Assembly: GCA_964494505.1 (NCBI GenBank)
Contig: CAZBRO010000002.1
Coordinates: 186,001-250,000, forward strand
DNA: 64,000 nt
From: CAIYRG01 sp964494505
Lineage (GTDB): Bacteria > Pseudomonadota > Alphaproteobacteria > Micropepsales > Micropepsaceae
Direction of reading: 5' to 3'
Shown one piece after another: positions 41,441 through 49,530 of the stretch; position 1 is the stretch's first letter; every line of letters begins with the position of its first letter. The notes under the pieces are model-generated. The model was not told the DNA's origin, searched no databases, and saw only the letters and a list, made by a program, of their open reading frames with translations. A program made the translations under genes and the position numbers.

Positions 41441-42311
41441 ATGGGTTACTCCCTGAACCGCTGGCCGCGTCGCGGGTTAGAACGGCGGGGATGTGCAGAC
41501 CAGCAAATACCAAGAACGAAAACGCTTTTAGGCTGTTTATTTCTGTGCCGTAATCCGACCGCTCGCCGTGCATGACCTGATGCCGGTTTAAGGCAGTGAA
41601 GGACTTGCCAGATGCTTGGGCGGCATCCTCCCGCGCCTTGGCGCTCATCATGAAACTGGAATCCTTTAGTTCCAAGAATGGATATAAAAGGTCTAATATC
41701 TCTGGATCAGCGGCGTATTTGTCGCGAAATACATTTGCCGCATGCGTCATAGGAGATTCCACCCCCGTGATCTCGGCCAACAGACCATCCGCTTGTGCGA
41801 TGAAAACCGGTATGGACAAGAGATATCCGTCATCGGGAATCGACGTGTGAGCATCGACGGCGGCTTTGATGGCCGCCGCCCTATTCGGATATTCGCTAAT
41901 TATTTGATTGGCAAACGGTTGCAGATTTGTGCGGTAATAGGCGACCATAACGTCATCAACGGTAGCGAATGGTGTGGTAGCAAGGCTTTCGACAAGCTTC
42001 ATAAGGCTCTGTACCTCGTCATGCCACCCGAAAAACCAGCCTTCAGCTAACGCTAGGCGCATGGCGTCTTTCGATTTCTTCGGTAGTTCGTCTAGCTTCT
42101 GCTTTGCGGCAGCCCAATCAATTTGAGCCAGTGCCATCAAAAGCGGCGGCGCAGTCTTTTCCAGATACGGCACGACCATTTCCGCGATGATTTCCAGTTT
42201 TTGGTGGATGACGCGAGCTACCGCGAACGCCCCCAGCGCGAAACGGGCAAAGGTCTCCAATGGCGTTTCTTGGGGCGATTGGCCTTCTCTTTCAATTTGG
42301 TCATCCATCAC
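41439..42311 (-). CDS. Hypothetical protein with HEPN-like R-x4-H motif
   Basis: A 290-residue, mostly helical cytoplasmic protein. Near the C-terminus, NRHQVMHGERSDYGTEINSLKAFSF-type sequence (about 243-267) contains R-H-Q-V-M-H, i.e. the R-polar-x3-H arrangement of HEPN ribonucleases, in a context (DYGTE-NSLKA) that I recognise from uncharacterised accessory proteins. HEPN toxins cut RNA in phage defence or toxin systems, but no antitoxin or partner is adjacent, so the role is inference. The gene is markedly less GC-rich than the flanks and lies inside 17-bp direct repeats. GTG 42311 follows GGAGAAACTTGA; ATG 42308 is the alternative. Confidence 0.6.
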   Translation of the reverse strand: MMDDQIEREGQSPQETPLETFARFALGAFAVARVIHQKLEIIAEMVVPYLEKTAPPLLMALAQIDWAAAKQKLDELPKKSKDAMRLALAEGWFFGWHDEVQSLMKLVESLATTPFATVDDVMVAYYRTNLQPFANQIISEYPNRAAAIKAAVDAHTSIPDDGYLLSIPVFIAQADGLLAEITGVESPMTHAANVFRDKYAADPEILDLLYPFLELKDSSFMMSAKAREDAAQASGKSFTALNRHQVMHGERSDYGTEINSLKAFSFLVFAGLHIPAVLTRDAASGSGSNP

Positions 42312-42648
42312 TCAAGTTTCTCCACTAAAACCACCTCGTAAGCGCCCTTTGGCGGGCGTCTGTAAAGCAAGAATTAATCGGCCGCGCCATGTCTGCACGA
42401 CCAAAAGAAAGGCTCCACTAAAAGCTGGTTGGTTCGAAGGTCTTGAATTGTGCACCATCGAATGCCTTTGAAGCGGAAAAGAAGGGGCACATGGCAAGCA
42501 CCGTCGCGCCAATTATAGCCAGTTTTGCCTCCTCCAACTGTGGCACTCAATCGTCTAAGTGCCGTCGAAATGGTTCACGGTTACTATTTACAAATCCGGT
42601 GCGCATCCCTCACCGGCGGTGTGTTGCGGCGGAGACGAGGTGTTTTCT
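42312..42648. other. Intergenic region upstream of the HEPN-like gene
   Basis: Contains the promoter side of the minus-strand gene, the right 17-bp direct repeat (42441-42457) and AT-richer DNA of foreign character. Short plus-strand frames run into the tandem repeat and are not supported as genes. Confidence 0.5.
42441..42457. repeat. 17-bp direct repeat, right copy
   Basis: TCTTGAATTGTGCACCA, identical to 41421-41437; here it is not part of a palindrome. Confidence 0.75.
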
Positions 42649-43150
42649 ACGCCTTTCCCAATCCCATCATGGCGAGCGCGGCGCGGCCGGCCCCCATTCT
42701 ACCTCGCCCCCGCAGGGGGAGAGGGTGGGGGTGAGGGGGCGGTCTCCCCACCTCTCCATTCTCTCAAGATTTCTCGCCTGCGTGTGTAATTGGAGCCGCC
42801 CCCTCACCCGCGGAGCGCTGCGCGCTTCGCTGCCCTCTCCCCCAAAGGGGGCGAGGGCTTACGCCTTTCCCAATCCCATCATGGCGAGTGCGGCGCGGCC
42901 GGCCCCCATTCTCCCTCGCCCCCGCAGGGGGAGAGGGTGGGGGTGAGGGGGCGGTCTCCCCACCTCTCNNNNNNNNNNNNNNNNNNNNNNNNNNNNNNNN
43001 NNNNNNNNNNNNNNNNNNNNNNNNNNNNNNNNNNNNNNNNNNNNNNNNNNNNNNNNNNNNNNNNNNNNCTGCGCGCTTCGCTGCCCTCTCCCCCAAAGGG
43101 GGCGAGGGCTTACGCCTTTCCCAGTCCCATCATGGCGAGTGCGGCGCGGC
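42649..43150. repeat. 212-bp tandem repeat copying the 3' end of the esterase gene, interrupted by the gap
   Basis: The unit starts ACGCCTTTCCCA at 42649, 42861 and 43112. Spacing of the first two is 212 bases. Each unit begins with about 45 bases nearly identical to the last codons of the esterase gene (43110 onward, minus strand: GRAALAMMGLGKA), followed by G-rich hairpins such as CTCGCCCCCGCAGGGGGAGAGG and CTCTCCCCCAAAGGGGGCGAGG. The copies differ by single bases. The assembler gap falls inside the array, so the copy number is unknown. Confidence 0.85.
42969..43068. other. Assembly gap (100 N)
   Basis: Exactly 100 N, the conventional placeholder for a gap of unknown size. If the 212-bp period continues, the known bases on either side leave 61 bases plus a whole number of repeat units missing, so the size given is not real. 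Confidence 0.95.
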
Positions 43151-44135
43151 CGGCCCAGCCATACGGATTGGCCATCGTCTCCTGTAATTCGTAATGATTG
43201 TGATTGGGGGCGACGATCAGCGTCACGGGCTTACCCGCCGCTTTCACGGCGGCTGCGAAATCGCGCGTCTGGCGCTGGAATTCCGGCGTCTCGTTGGTGC
43301 CGTACATCAGCGTCAAGGGCGTGTGCAGCCGGTCGAGGTGGCGGATGGTGCTCATGGATTCCTCCATGACGTCGTCGAACTTCACATAGGAGCTGCGCGC
43401 GGACAGGCGCACCGGCTTCATCTCGTACATGCCGCTCAGCAGCAGCCCCGCTTTGACGATGTCGTTGGGAAGGCCGTAATCCTTCTGCCAATCGGTGACG
43501 AGCGCGACACCGGACAGATGCGAGCCGGAGGATTGGCCCGCGAGATAAATCCGGTTCGGATCGCCGCCGAAGCTGGCGGCATTCTTGTAGACCCAGGAAA
43601 TCGCGCGCTTGACCTGTTCGGCCATCACGCGGATGTCGCCGCCTGCTGCACCCACCGCGATGAAATCGGGCGCGATGTAGTGGGCGCCGGCGCTCACCAT
43701 GTTCTCGGCCGCGAAGTGATATTCCTTGGCACTGCCGCCGAGCCAGGCGCCGCCATGGACGAAGATGAATACCGGCGCGTTCGGGCGGTTGGTCTTGAAC
43801 AGGTCGAGCTTCTCGATTTCGGTCGGGCCATAGGCGAAGCGTTGCGGATTGCCCAGACGCCGGCGAACCTCTTCGCTGTTGGTCGAGCGGCGCGCCTGGA
43901 TTTGCCCGCCCAACGGCGCATAGGCGCTCTGGTCATAGGCGGCATCGAGCTCGATCTGGTCGTAATCCATGAAAACGCGCGGGCCCTTCGGATGCGGCGC
44001 AGGCCCGATGCGGCAACCCTCCGGCACGGGTGCGGAGAGCGCGGGCGCCGCAAATGTTGCGGCCGCGGCCCCGGCGGTCGCGCTCAGCACGGCCCGGCGG
44101 GTGAGATCGTTGGTGAGGTTATCCTGCGCGCTCAT
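43110..44135 (-). CDS. Alpha/beta-hydrolase esterase with Tat-like signal
   Basis: A 341-residue hormone-sensitive-lipase/BD-FAE-like hydrolase. The oxyanion-hole motif VHGGAWLGG (about 125-133), nucleophile elbow GQSSGS (about 197-202) and a late NHNHYE with the catalytic His are visible. The N-terminus has LTRRAVLSATAGAAAATFAAPALSA, a twin-arginine type leader. It cleaves carboxyl esters of unknown nature. ATG 44135 follows GAGGGGGCC; the frame extends 13 codons more. The last codons are repeated in the neighbouring tandem array, which therefore overlaps the gene's 3' end. Confidence 0.85.
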   Translation of the reverse strand: MSAQDNLTNDLTRRAVLSATAGAAAATFAAPALSAPVPEGCRIGPAPHPKGPRVFMDYDQIELDAAYDQSAYAPLGGQIQARRSTNSEEVRRRLGNPQRFAYGPTEIEKLDLFKTNRPNAPVFIFVHGGAWLGGSAKEYHFAAENMVSAGAHYIAPDFIAVGAAGGDIRVMAEQVKRAISWVYKNAASFGGDPNRIYLAGQSSGSHLSGVALVTDWQKDYGLPNDIVKAGLLLSGMYEMKPVRLSARSSYVKFDDVMEESMSTIRHLDRLHTPLTLMYGTNETPEFQRQTRDFAAAVKAAGKPVTLIVAPNHNHYELQETMANPYGWAGRAALAMMGLGKA

Positions 44136-44196
44136 GGCCCCCTCGAACGTCGGTCGCAATTCTCGTCGGCGCATCTTACATCTAATCTCGGACCCC

Positions 44197-44219
44197 GGAA
44201 CGGCCGGGAGGAATCGAAC
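44197..44219 (-). other. tRNA 3'-end-like sequence (possible att remnant)
   Basis: On the minus strand GTTCGATTCCTCCCGGCC then GTTCC resembles a T-loop and acceptor arm, but no matching T-stem partner or complete tRNA exists. It lies at the right edge of the accessory region. It may be a chance match. Confidence 0.2.
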
Positions 44220-44353
44220 GGCTCCATGCGCGTTTATTGCACCCTTATTGCACCCTTATCGGCCCCTTATGGAATCGCGTTTCTGCCGCGGAATCCAGCG
44301 GAACGCTTGGGTTTCTCCCCTGCCCGGACCGGTTTGAGGGGGGGAGGGGGGGT

Positions 44354-45595
44354 ATGGGCGGCCTGACCCCGCCCGAAGCCGGCGACATCGTGGCAATCGA
44401 GCGACTCGGTCATGCCGGAGACGGCGTTGCGGCGGACGGTTTGTTCGTGCCGCTGACGGTGCCGGGCGACGTGGTCCGCATCGTGCGCGACGGTGGGCGA
44501 GGGCGCATACTTCGGATCATCACGTTGGGGCCCTCGCGCGTTTCCGCGCCCTGCCCGCATTTCGGAACCTGCGGGGGCTGCGCGCTCCAGATGATGGCGC
44601 GCGAACCCTATCTTGCGTGGAAGCGCGATCTCGTCGTGACCGCGCTGAAGCAGCGCGGGTTTCCCGACGCGCCGGTCGAAGAAATACGCGCCGTGCCGCC
44701 GGGCACGCGCCGCCGCGCGATGTTCAAGGCGAAGCGAAACGGCAAGGGCGTGGCGCTTGGCTTTTACGAGGCCGGCAGCCGCAACCTCGTCGATATCGGG
44801 GAATGTCCGGTGCTGGCGCCGGAATTGGCCGCATTGATCGCAGCCTCGAAAGCGGCCCTTACGCCCATCCTCAATCCCGGCGAAGCCGCCGAACTGCACG
44901 CGACGCTGACCGCGACGGGCATCGATCTGTCGCTGAAGCTGAAACGCTCGCGCGGTCCCGATTTGCTGATGGCGCTGTCGGAGCTGGCCGCGCGCCTCAG
45001 GCTGGCGCGGCTCTCCTTCAACGGCGAAGTGGTGGCGCTGATGCAGACGCCGTTGTTGCGCATCGGACGGTTCAGCGTCGCGCTGCCGCCGGAATCCTTC
45101 CTGCAGCCGACCCGGGAAGGCGAGCGCATCTTGCAGGACCTCGTGCGCGAGGCGGCGAAAGATGCGCGCCGCGCCGCCGATTTGTTCTCCGGCTGCGGCA
45201 CCTTTGCGCTGGCGCTGGCCGGGACCTGTGCGGTGCATGCGGCCGACAACGCGCCGGCGCAAATCGATGCGCTCATCGCCGCCGCCAAAGCAGGGCGCGC
45301 GCCCGTGACCGCCGAAGTGCGCGATCTTTTCCGCCGGCCGTTATTGGCGGCCGAACTCGGCCGCTTCGATTGCGTGGTGCTCGATCCGCCGCGTCCTGGC
45401 GCGCAAGCGCAAGTGCAAATGCTGGCGCAATCCGCCGTGCCGCAGGTGCTTTACGTCTCGTGCAGTCCGGCGAGTTTCGCGCGCGATGCCCGCATCCTGG
45501 TAAACGGCGGTTACATCCTCAAGCGCGTGGTCCCGCTCGATCAGTTCCTCTGGTCGCCCCATGTCGAACTGTTCGCCGAATTCGCGCGCGGCTGA
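44354..45595 (+). CDS. RumA/RlmD-like 23S rRNA (uracil-5-)-methyltransferase
   Basis: A 413-residue SAM-dependent RNA methyltransferase with an N-terminal TRAM-like part (about 8-60), a 4Fe-4S cysteine set C-x5-C-x2-C (CPHFGTCGGC, about 63-72) plus the fourth Cys in GECPVL, and a catalytic domain with DLFSGCGTFALALA (SAM motif), VLDPPRPGA and the nucleophile Cys in YVSCSPASFARD. It forms 5-methyluridine in rRNA. ATG 44354 directly follows a G-rich ribosome site. In related genomes it commonly lies close after tlyA; here 11.6 kb separate them. Confidence 0.9.
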   Translation: MGGLTPPEAGDIVAIERLGHAGDGVAADGLFVPLTVPGDVVRIVRDGGRGRILRIITLGPSRVSAPCPHFGTCGGCALQMMAREPYLAWKRDLVVTALKQRGFPDAPVEEIRAVPPGTRRRAMFKAKRNGKGVALGFYEAGSRNLVDIGECPVLAPELAALIAASKAALTPILNPGEAAELHATLTATGIDLSLKLKRSRGPDLLMALSELAARLRLARLSFNGEVVALMQTPLLRIGRFSVALPPESFLQPTREGERILQDLVREAAKDARRAADLFSGCGTFALALAGTCAVHAADNAPAQIDALIAAAKAGRAPVTAEVRDLFRRPLLAAELGRFDCVVLDPPRPGAQAQVQMLAQSAVPQVLYVSCSPASFARDARILVNGGYILKRVVPLDQFLWSPHVELFAEFARG

Positions 45596-45659
45596 TTGAT
45601 TTGCCGATTGAGCGGATTTGAGCGAACATGGTTTCGAGGCTAGGAACCAGGGGGACACA

Positions 45660-46418
45660 ATGCTCCGGGCCCTCTTTGCCATTGGGGCTGCGCTGTTTGC
45701 TTTTGCGGCGGCGCCTGCCGCCGCGGCGGGACCGTTCGACAATTGGGCGGCGCTCGTGGTGGCCGGCGATTATCGTGCGCATTCGGGCGCCGATTCCGAG
45801 GTGTTCGACAACGCGCGGCGCGATCTCGCGGCCGACCTCAAGAAAATGGGTTTTGCCGAAGACCACATCCAGCAATATTCGGCAAAGCCCGAACGCGATC
45901 CGGTGACCAAGCCCGGGCTTGCCGACGGAACCGCGATCTACCGCAATTTCGAGACCCTCACCGAACGCGTCACCGGCGGCTGCTTTGTGTATTTCACCAC
46001 CCACGGCGCGCCCTTGGGCATCACGGTCGGCAATCAGAACATCGCCATCCGCAGCATCGGCGACATCGTCGACAATTCCTGCCACGACCGGCCGACCATC
46101 GCGATCATCTCGGCCTGTTTCTCGGGCATGTTCATTCCGGTCCTGCGCGGCGACAATCGCATGGTGCTCACGGCGGCACGGCCCGACCGCACCTCGTTCG
46201 GATGCAGCGAGGACCTGAAATACACCTTCTTCGACCAGTGCGTGCTGGAGTCGCTTCCGGAGGTGTCGGACTTTCCGGACCTGGCCGACAAGGCGAAGGA
46301 ATGCGTCGCCGCGCGGGAAATGAAGGAGGGCGTCACGCCGCCTTCCGAGCCGCAGCTTTATGTCGGCCGCACGATTCAACCGGCACTCTCGCAAACCTAT
46401 ATGTTCATGCTGAATTAG
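45660..46418 (+). CDS. Secreted C13 (legumain-like) cysteine peptidase
   Basis: A 252-residue clan CD peptidase with a signal peptide (about 1-22). The catalytic His is in YFTTHGAP (about 115-122) and the catalytic Cys in IISACFSG (about 155-162). LTAARPDRTSFGCSEDLKYTFF is typical of bacterial C13 members (PF01650), which are related to legumain and the GPI transamidase subunit and more distantly to caspases. The bacterial role is unknown. ATG 45660 was chosen because the signal peptide begins there. Convergent with aroC, with four bases between their stops. Confidence 0.85.
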   Translation: MLRALFAIGAALFAFAAAPAAAAGPFDNWAALVVAGDYRAHSGADSEVFDNARRDLAADLKKMGFAEDHIQQYSAKPERDPVTKPGLADGTAIYRNFETLTERVTGGCFVYFTTHGAPLGITVGNQNIAIRSIGDIVDNSCHDRPTIAIISACFSGMFIPVLRGDNRMVLTAARPDRTSFGCSEDLKYTFFDQCVLESLPEVSDFPDLADKAKECVAAREMKEGVTPPSEPQLYVGRTIQPALSQTYMFMLN

Positions 46419-46422
46419 GGCG

Positions 46423-47523
46423 TTAGCCCGTCTGGGCCCGATGGCGGAGCGCGTGGTCGGCGAGCACGATGGCCATCATCGCTTCGCCGACGGGTACGGC
46501 CCGGATGCCGACGCAAGGATCGTGGCGGCCTTTGGTGGCGATCTCGGTGTCGTTGCCTTCGACGTCGATGGTCTTGCGCGGGGATAGAATCGACGAGGTC
46601 GGCTTGACCGAGAAGCGCGCGACGATCGGCTGACCCGTCGAAATGCCGCCGAGGATTCCGCCCGCCTGATTGGACAGGAACACCGCCTTGCCGTCCGGAC
46701 CGCTGCGCATCTCGTCGGAGTTCTCCTCCCCCGTCAGCAGCGCCGCACCCATGCCTGCACCGATCTCCACCCCCTTGACCGCGTTGATGGACATCATGGC
46801 CGCGGCGAGATCGGCGTCGAGCTTGCCGTAGATCGGCGCGCCCAGACCCGCAGGAACGCCATCGGCCACCACCTCGATGATGGCGCCGATGGACGAGCCC
46901 GCCTTGCGCAGCCCCTCGAGGTAATCCGCCCAGCGGTTGACCACGCCCGGATCGGGCGCGTTGAAGGGATTGCGGGCGACCTCCGCCCAGTCCCAGCGGC
47001 TGCGGTCGATGGTCAGCGCCCCCATCTGGATCAGGGCCGCGCGGATAGCCACATCTCCGTAGAGATGGTTGAGCACCTTGCGCGCGATGGCCCCGGCCGC
47101 CACCCGGGAGGCGGTCTCGCGGGCCGATTGGCGCCCGCCGCCGCGATAATCCCTGACGCCATATTTGGCCCAGTAGGTGTAATCGGCGTGGCCGGGGCGG
47201 AACTTGTCGCGGATGTCGCTGTAATCCTTGGACCGCGCATCGACGTTCTCGATCAGGAGCGCAATCGGCGTTCCGGTCGTCACCTGCGCCGCCATGCGCT
47301 CGTCCTGGAAGACGCCCGACAGGATGCGGACCGAATCGGGCTCCTTGCGCTGGGTGACGTATTTGGACTGGCCGGGCTTGCGCCGGTCGAGATCGGCCTG
47401 GATGTCGGCTTCGGTGAGCGCGATGCCGGGCGGGCAGCCGTCGACCACGCATCCGATCGCCGGTCCATGGCTCTCGCCGAAGGTGGTGACGCGGAAGAGG
47501 TGGCCGAAGCTGTTATGCGACAT
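46423..47523 (-). CDS. aroC: Chorismate synthase
   Basis: A 366-residue FMN-dependent enzyme that converts EPSP to chorismate, last step of the shikimate pathway. All signatures are seen: MSHNSFGHLFRVTTFGESHG with GCVVDGCPPG at the N-terminus, GGGRQSARETASRVAAGAIARKVL (about 128-151), SNQAGGILGGISTG and KGRHDPCVGIRAVPVGEAM. Length and spacing are normal. The start overlaps the end of fabI by 11 bases, so the two are one transcript. Confidence 0.97.
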   Translation of the reverse strand: MSHNSFGHLFRVTTFGESHGPAIGCVVDGCPPGIALTEADIQADLDRRKPGQSKYVTQRKEPDSVRILSGVFQDERMAAQVTTGTPIALLIENVDARSKDYSDIRDKFRPGHADYTYWAKYGVRDYRGGGRQSARETASRVAAGAIARKVLNHLYGDVAIRAALIQMGALTIDRSRWDWAEVARNPFNAPDPGVVNRWADYLEGLRKAGSSIGAIIEVVADGVPAGLGAPIYGKLDADLAAAMMSINAVKGVEIGAGMGAALLTGEENSDEMRSGPDGKAVFLSNQAGGILGGISTGQPIVARFSVKPTSSILSPRKTIDVEGNDTEIATKGRHDPCVGIRAVPVGEAMMAIVLADHALRHRAQTG

Positions 47524-48340
47524 GGCCGTTCTTCACGACCGCAATGTCGGGCGCATCTTCGGCTTTCATGCCGACCACATGGTAACCGGAATCGACGTGC
47601 ATCACGTCGCCGGTGACCCCGCGTGCCAGATCGGAGAGCAGGAACAGCGCAGCGTCGCCGACATCGCTCGTTGTCACGGTGCGCCGCAAGGGCGCGTTCA
47701 ACTCGTTCCATTTGAGGATATAGCGGAAATCGCCCACGCCAGACGCTGCGAGCGTCTTGATCGGGCCGGCCGACAGCGCGTTCACGCGGATGTTCTTCTT
47801 GCCGAGATCCTCCGCGAGGTAACGCACGCTCGCTTCGAGCGCCGCCTTGGCCACGCCCATGACGTTGTAATGCGGCATGACCTTCTCGGCGCCGTAATAG
47901 GTGAGCGTGAGCAGGCTGCCTCCATTGGTCATCATCTTCTCGGCGCGATTCGCCACAGCCGTGAACGAATAGCAGGAGATGTTCATGGTCATCGCGAAGT
48001 TCTCGGCCGTGGTGTCCACATAGCGGCCCTTGAGCTGGTCCTTGTCCGAAAAGGCGATGGCATGGACCAGGAAATCCAGCCGGTCCCAGGTGCGGGCGAG
48101 CTCGCCGAAAGCGGCATCGAGGGACGCGGGAACCGACACGTCGCAGTCGATCAGCGCGACCGGGTTCAGCGGCGCGACCAGCGGCACCACCCGCTTCTTG
48201 AACGTCTCACCCTGATAGGTGAAAGCAAGCTCGGCCCCGTGCGCGGCGAGCGACTGGGCGATTCCCCACGCGATCGAGCGATCATTGGCGACGCCCATGA
48301 TCAGCCCGCGTTTGCCCGCCATGATCGAAGAAACTGCCAT
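47513..48340 (-). CDS. fabI: Enoyl-[acyl-carrier-protein] reductase (NADH)
   Basis: A 275-residue short-chain dehydrogenase-type enzyme catalysing the last reduction of fatty-acid elongation. Cofactor loop GVANDRSIAWGIA (about 16-28), the FabI active-site Y-x6-K in YNVMGVAK (about 158-165), and LTYYGAEKVMPHYN are complete; GPIKTLAASGVGDFR is characteristic. It may start six residues later (MAGKRG). Together with aroC it forms a two-gene unit. Confidence 0.94.
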   Translation of the reverse strand: MAVSSIMAGKRGLIMGVANDRSIAWGIAQSLAAHGAELAFTYQGETFKKRVVPLVAPLNPVALIDCDVSVPASLDAAFGELARTWDRLDFLVHAIAFSDKDQLKGRYVDTTAENFAMTMNISCYSFTAVANRAEKMMTNGGSLLTLTYYGAEKVMPHYNVMGVAKAALEASVRYLAEDLGKKNIRVNALSAGPIKTLAASGVGDFRYILKWNELNAPLRRTVTTSDVGDAALFLLSDLARGVTGDVMHVDSGYHVVGMKAEDAPDIAVVKNGHVA

Positions 48341-48442
48341 CAGCTGAACCTTTCCTGTTCAGCATCCTATAGCGGAGCGCCGCGCCGCGCGCCAAGCGAA
48401 GTTGCTGGGCGCCAGCGGCGCCATGAAAGGCGGAAAAGTGCC

Positions 48443-49402
48443 TTATTTCAGCTTTGCGCGCGGGTCGTAATCGTTGCCCCAGTCCTTGACGAACTCGTCG
48501 AGCTTGTGATCGGGCACATCGGGCAAGGTCACGGTCAGCCGCACATAGAGATCGCCCGCAGCCTCGCCGCCGGTTCCCGGAAGGCCTTTTGCCTTCAGCC
48601 TCAGCACGCGGCCGCTGTTGGAATGGGGCGGAACCGTCAGGGTCACGGGACCCGTAAGCGTTGGCGCGGGGACCTTCGCGCCCAGCAACGCCTCCTTGAG
48701 CGTAATCGGGAGGTCCATCCTCAGATCACGCCCGTCGCGCTCGAAAAAGGGATGGGGCCCAATCGCAATCGTGATGAGGGCATCGCCTGGCGGGCCACCG
48801 CGGTCTCCCGGGACGCCCTGCCCACGCAGCCGAATCTGCTGGCCATCCTTGACGCCGGGCGGAATGCGCACTTCGAGCTGGCGCCCGTCGGCGACAACCA
48901 CGCGGCGCGTACCGCCGAGGGCCGCTTCTTCCAAGGCGACCGTGGTCTGAAGCTGCACATCGGCGCCCTTCCGCGGGCCGGCACGGCCGCGCCGGCCACC
49001 GCCGCCACCCAGAATGTCGGCGAAGATGTCCTCTGCCCGGAAGCCCTCCGGGCCCTGGTCGCCCCATTCGAACTCGAAGCTCTGCGGGCCCTGGGCACCC
49101 CCGGAACCCCGCCGGAAACCGCTGTAACCCTGCTCGAAGCCGCCGGCGCCGGGATTGAATCCTTGGCCGAAGCCCTTGGGCTGTCCCGCGGCGTCGATTT
49201 CACCACGGTCGAATTGGGCGCGCTTCTCCTTGTCGCCTACGATCTCGTATGCGGCATTGGCCTCCTGGAATTTCTTCACCGCCTTGGGGTCGTTGGCGTG
49301 GGTATCGGGATGATATTTCTTGGCAAGCGATCGGAAGGCCTTTTTGATCTCGGCCTCGGTCGCTTTCTTGGAGACGCCCAGTACGTCGTATGGATCGCGC
49401 AT
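48443..49402 (-). CDS. DnaJ-class co-chaperone (CbpA type)
   Basis: A 319-residue Hsp40 protein: J domain (about 1-68) with the essential HPD (YHPDTH), a Gly/Phe-rich linker (about 75-125) and two C-terminal substrate-binding domains (about 130-310, VRIPPGVKDGQQIRLRGQG, ending near the C-terminus). The Cys-rich zinc finger of true DnaJ is absent, so it is a type II co-chaperone like CbpA that stimulates DnaK. It starts at 49402, divergent from the ABC binding-protein gene. Confidence 0.92.
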   Translation of the reverse strand: MRDPYDVLGVSKKATEAEIKKAFRSLAKKYHPDTHANDPKAVKKFQEANAAYEIVGDKEKRAQFDRGEIDAAGQPKGFGQGFNPGAGGFEQGYSGFRRGSGGAQGPQSFEFEWGDQGPEGFRAEDIFADILGGGGGRRGRAGPRKGADVQLQTTVALEEAALGGTRRVVVADGRQLEVRIPPGVKDGQQIRLRGQGVPGDRGGPPGDALITIAIGPHPFFERDGRDLRMDLPITLKEALLGAKVPAPTLTGPVTLTVPPHSNSGRVLRLKAKGLPGTGGEAAGDLYVRLTVTLPDVPDHKLDEFVKDWGNDYDPRAKLK

Positions 49403-49530
49403 CTAAATTCCCTTCGACAGCGCCTATATAGGGAGAGTCTCGGCTCAAGGTTAAGGGCCCTGTCGCACGTGCGGGCTTCCGATATGATAATGGCTGATAA
49501 GATGGCGGCGGGGCTTGGAGGAGGGAACGG

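Noticed and set aside
42430..42460. GGTTCGAAGG near the right direct repeat as a tRNA T-arm
   Set aside because: The flanking bases do not form a T-stem and there is no full tRNA nearby.
42649..43150. CRISPR array
   Set aside because: Units of 212 bp are direct tandem copies without short repeat/spacer alternation, and no cas genes are present.
42443..43194. Several ORFs across the tandem repeat and N run
   Set aside because: They translate repeat DNA and gap (X) and change phase between copies; no support as genes.
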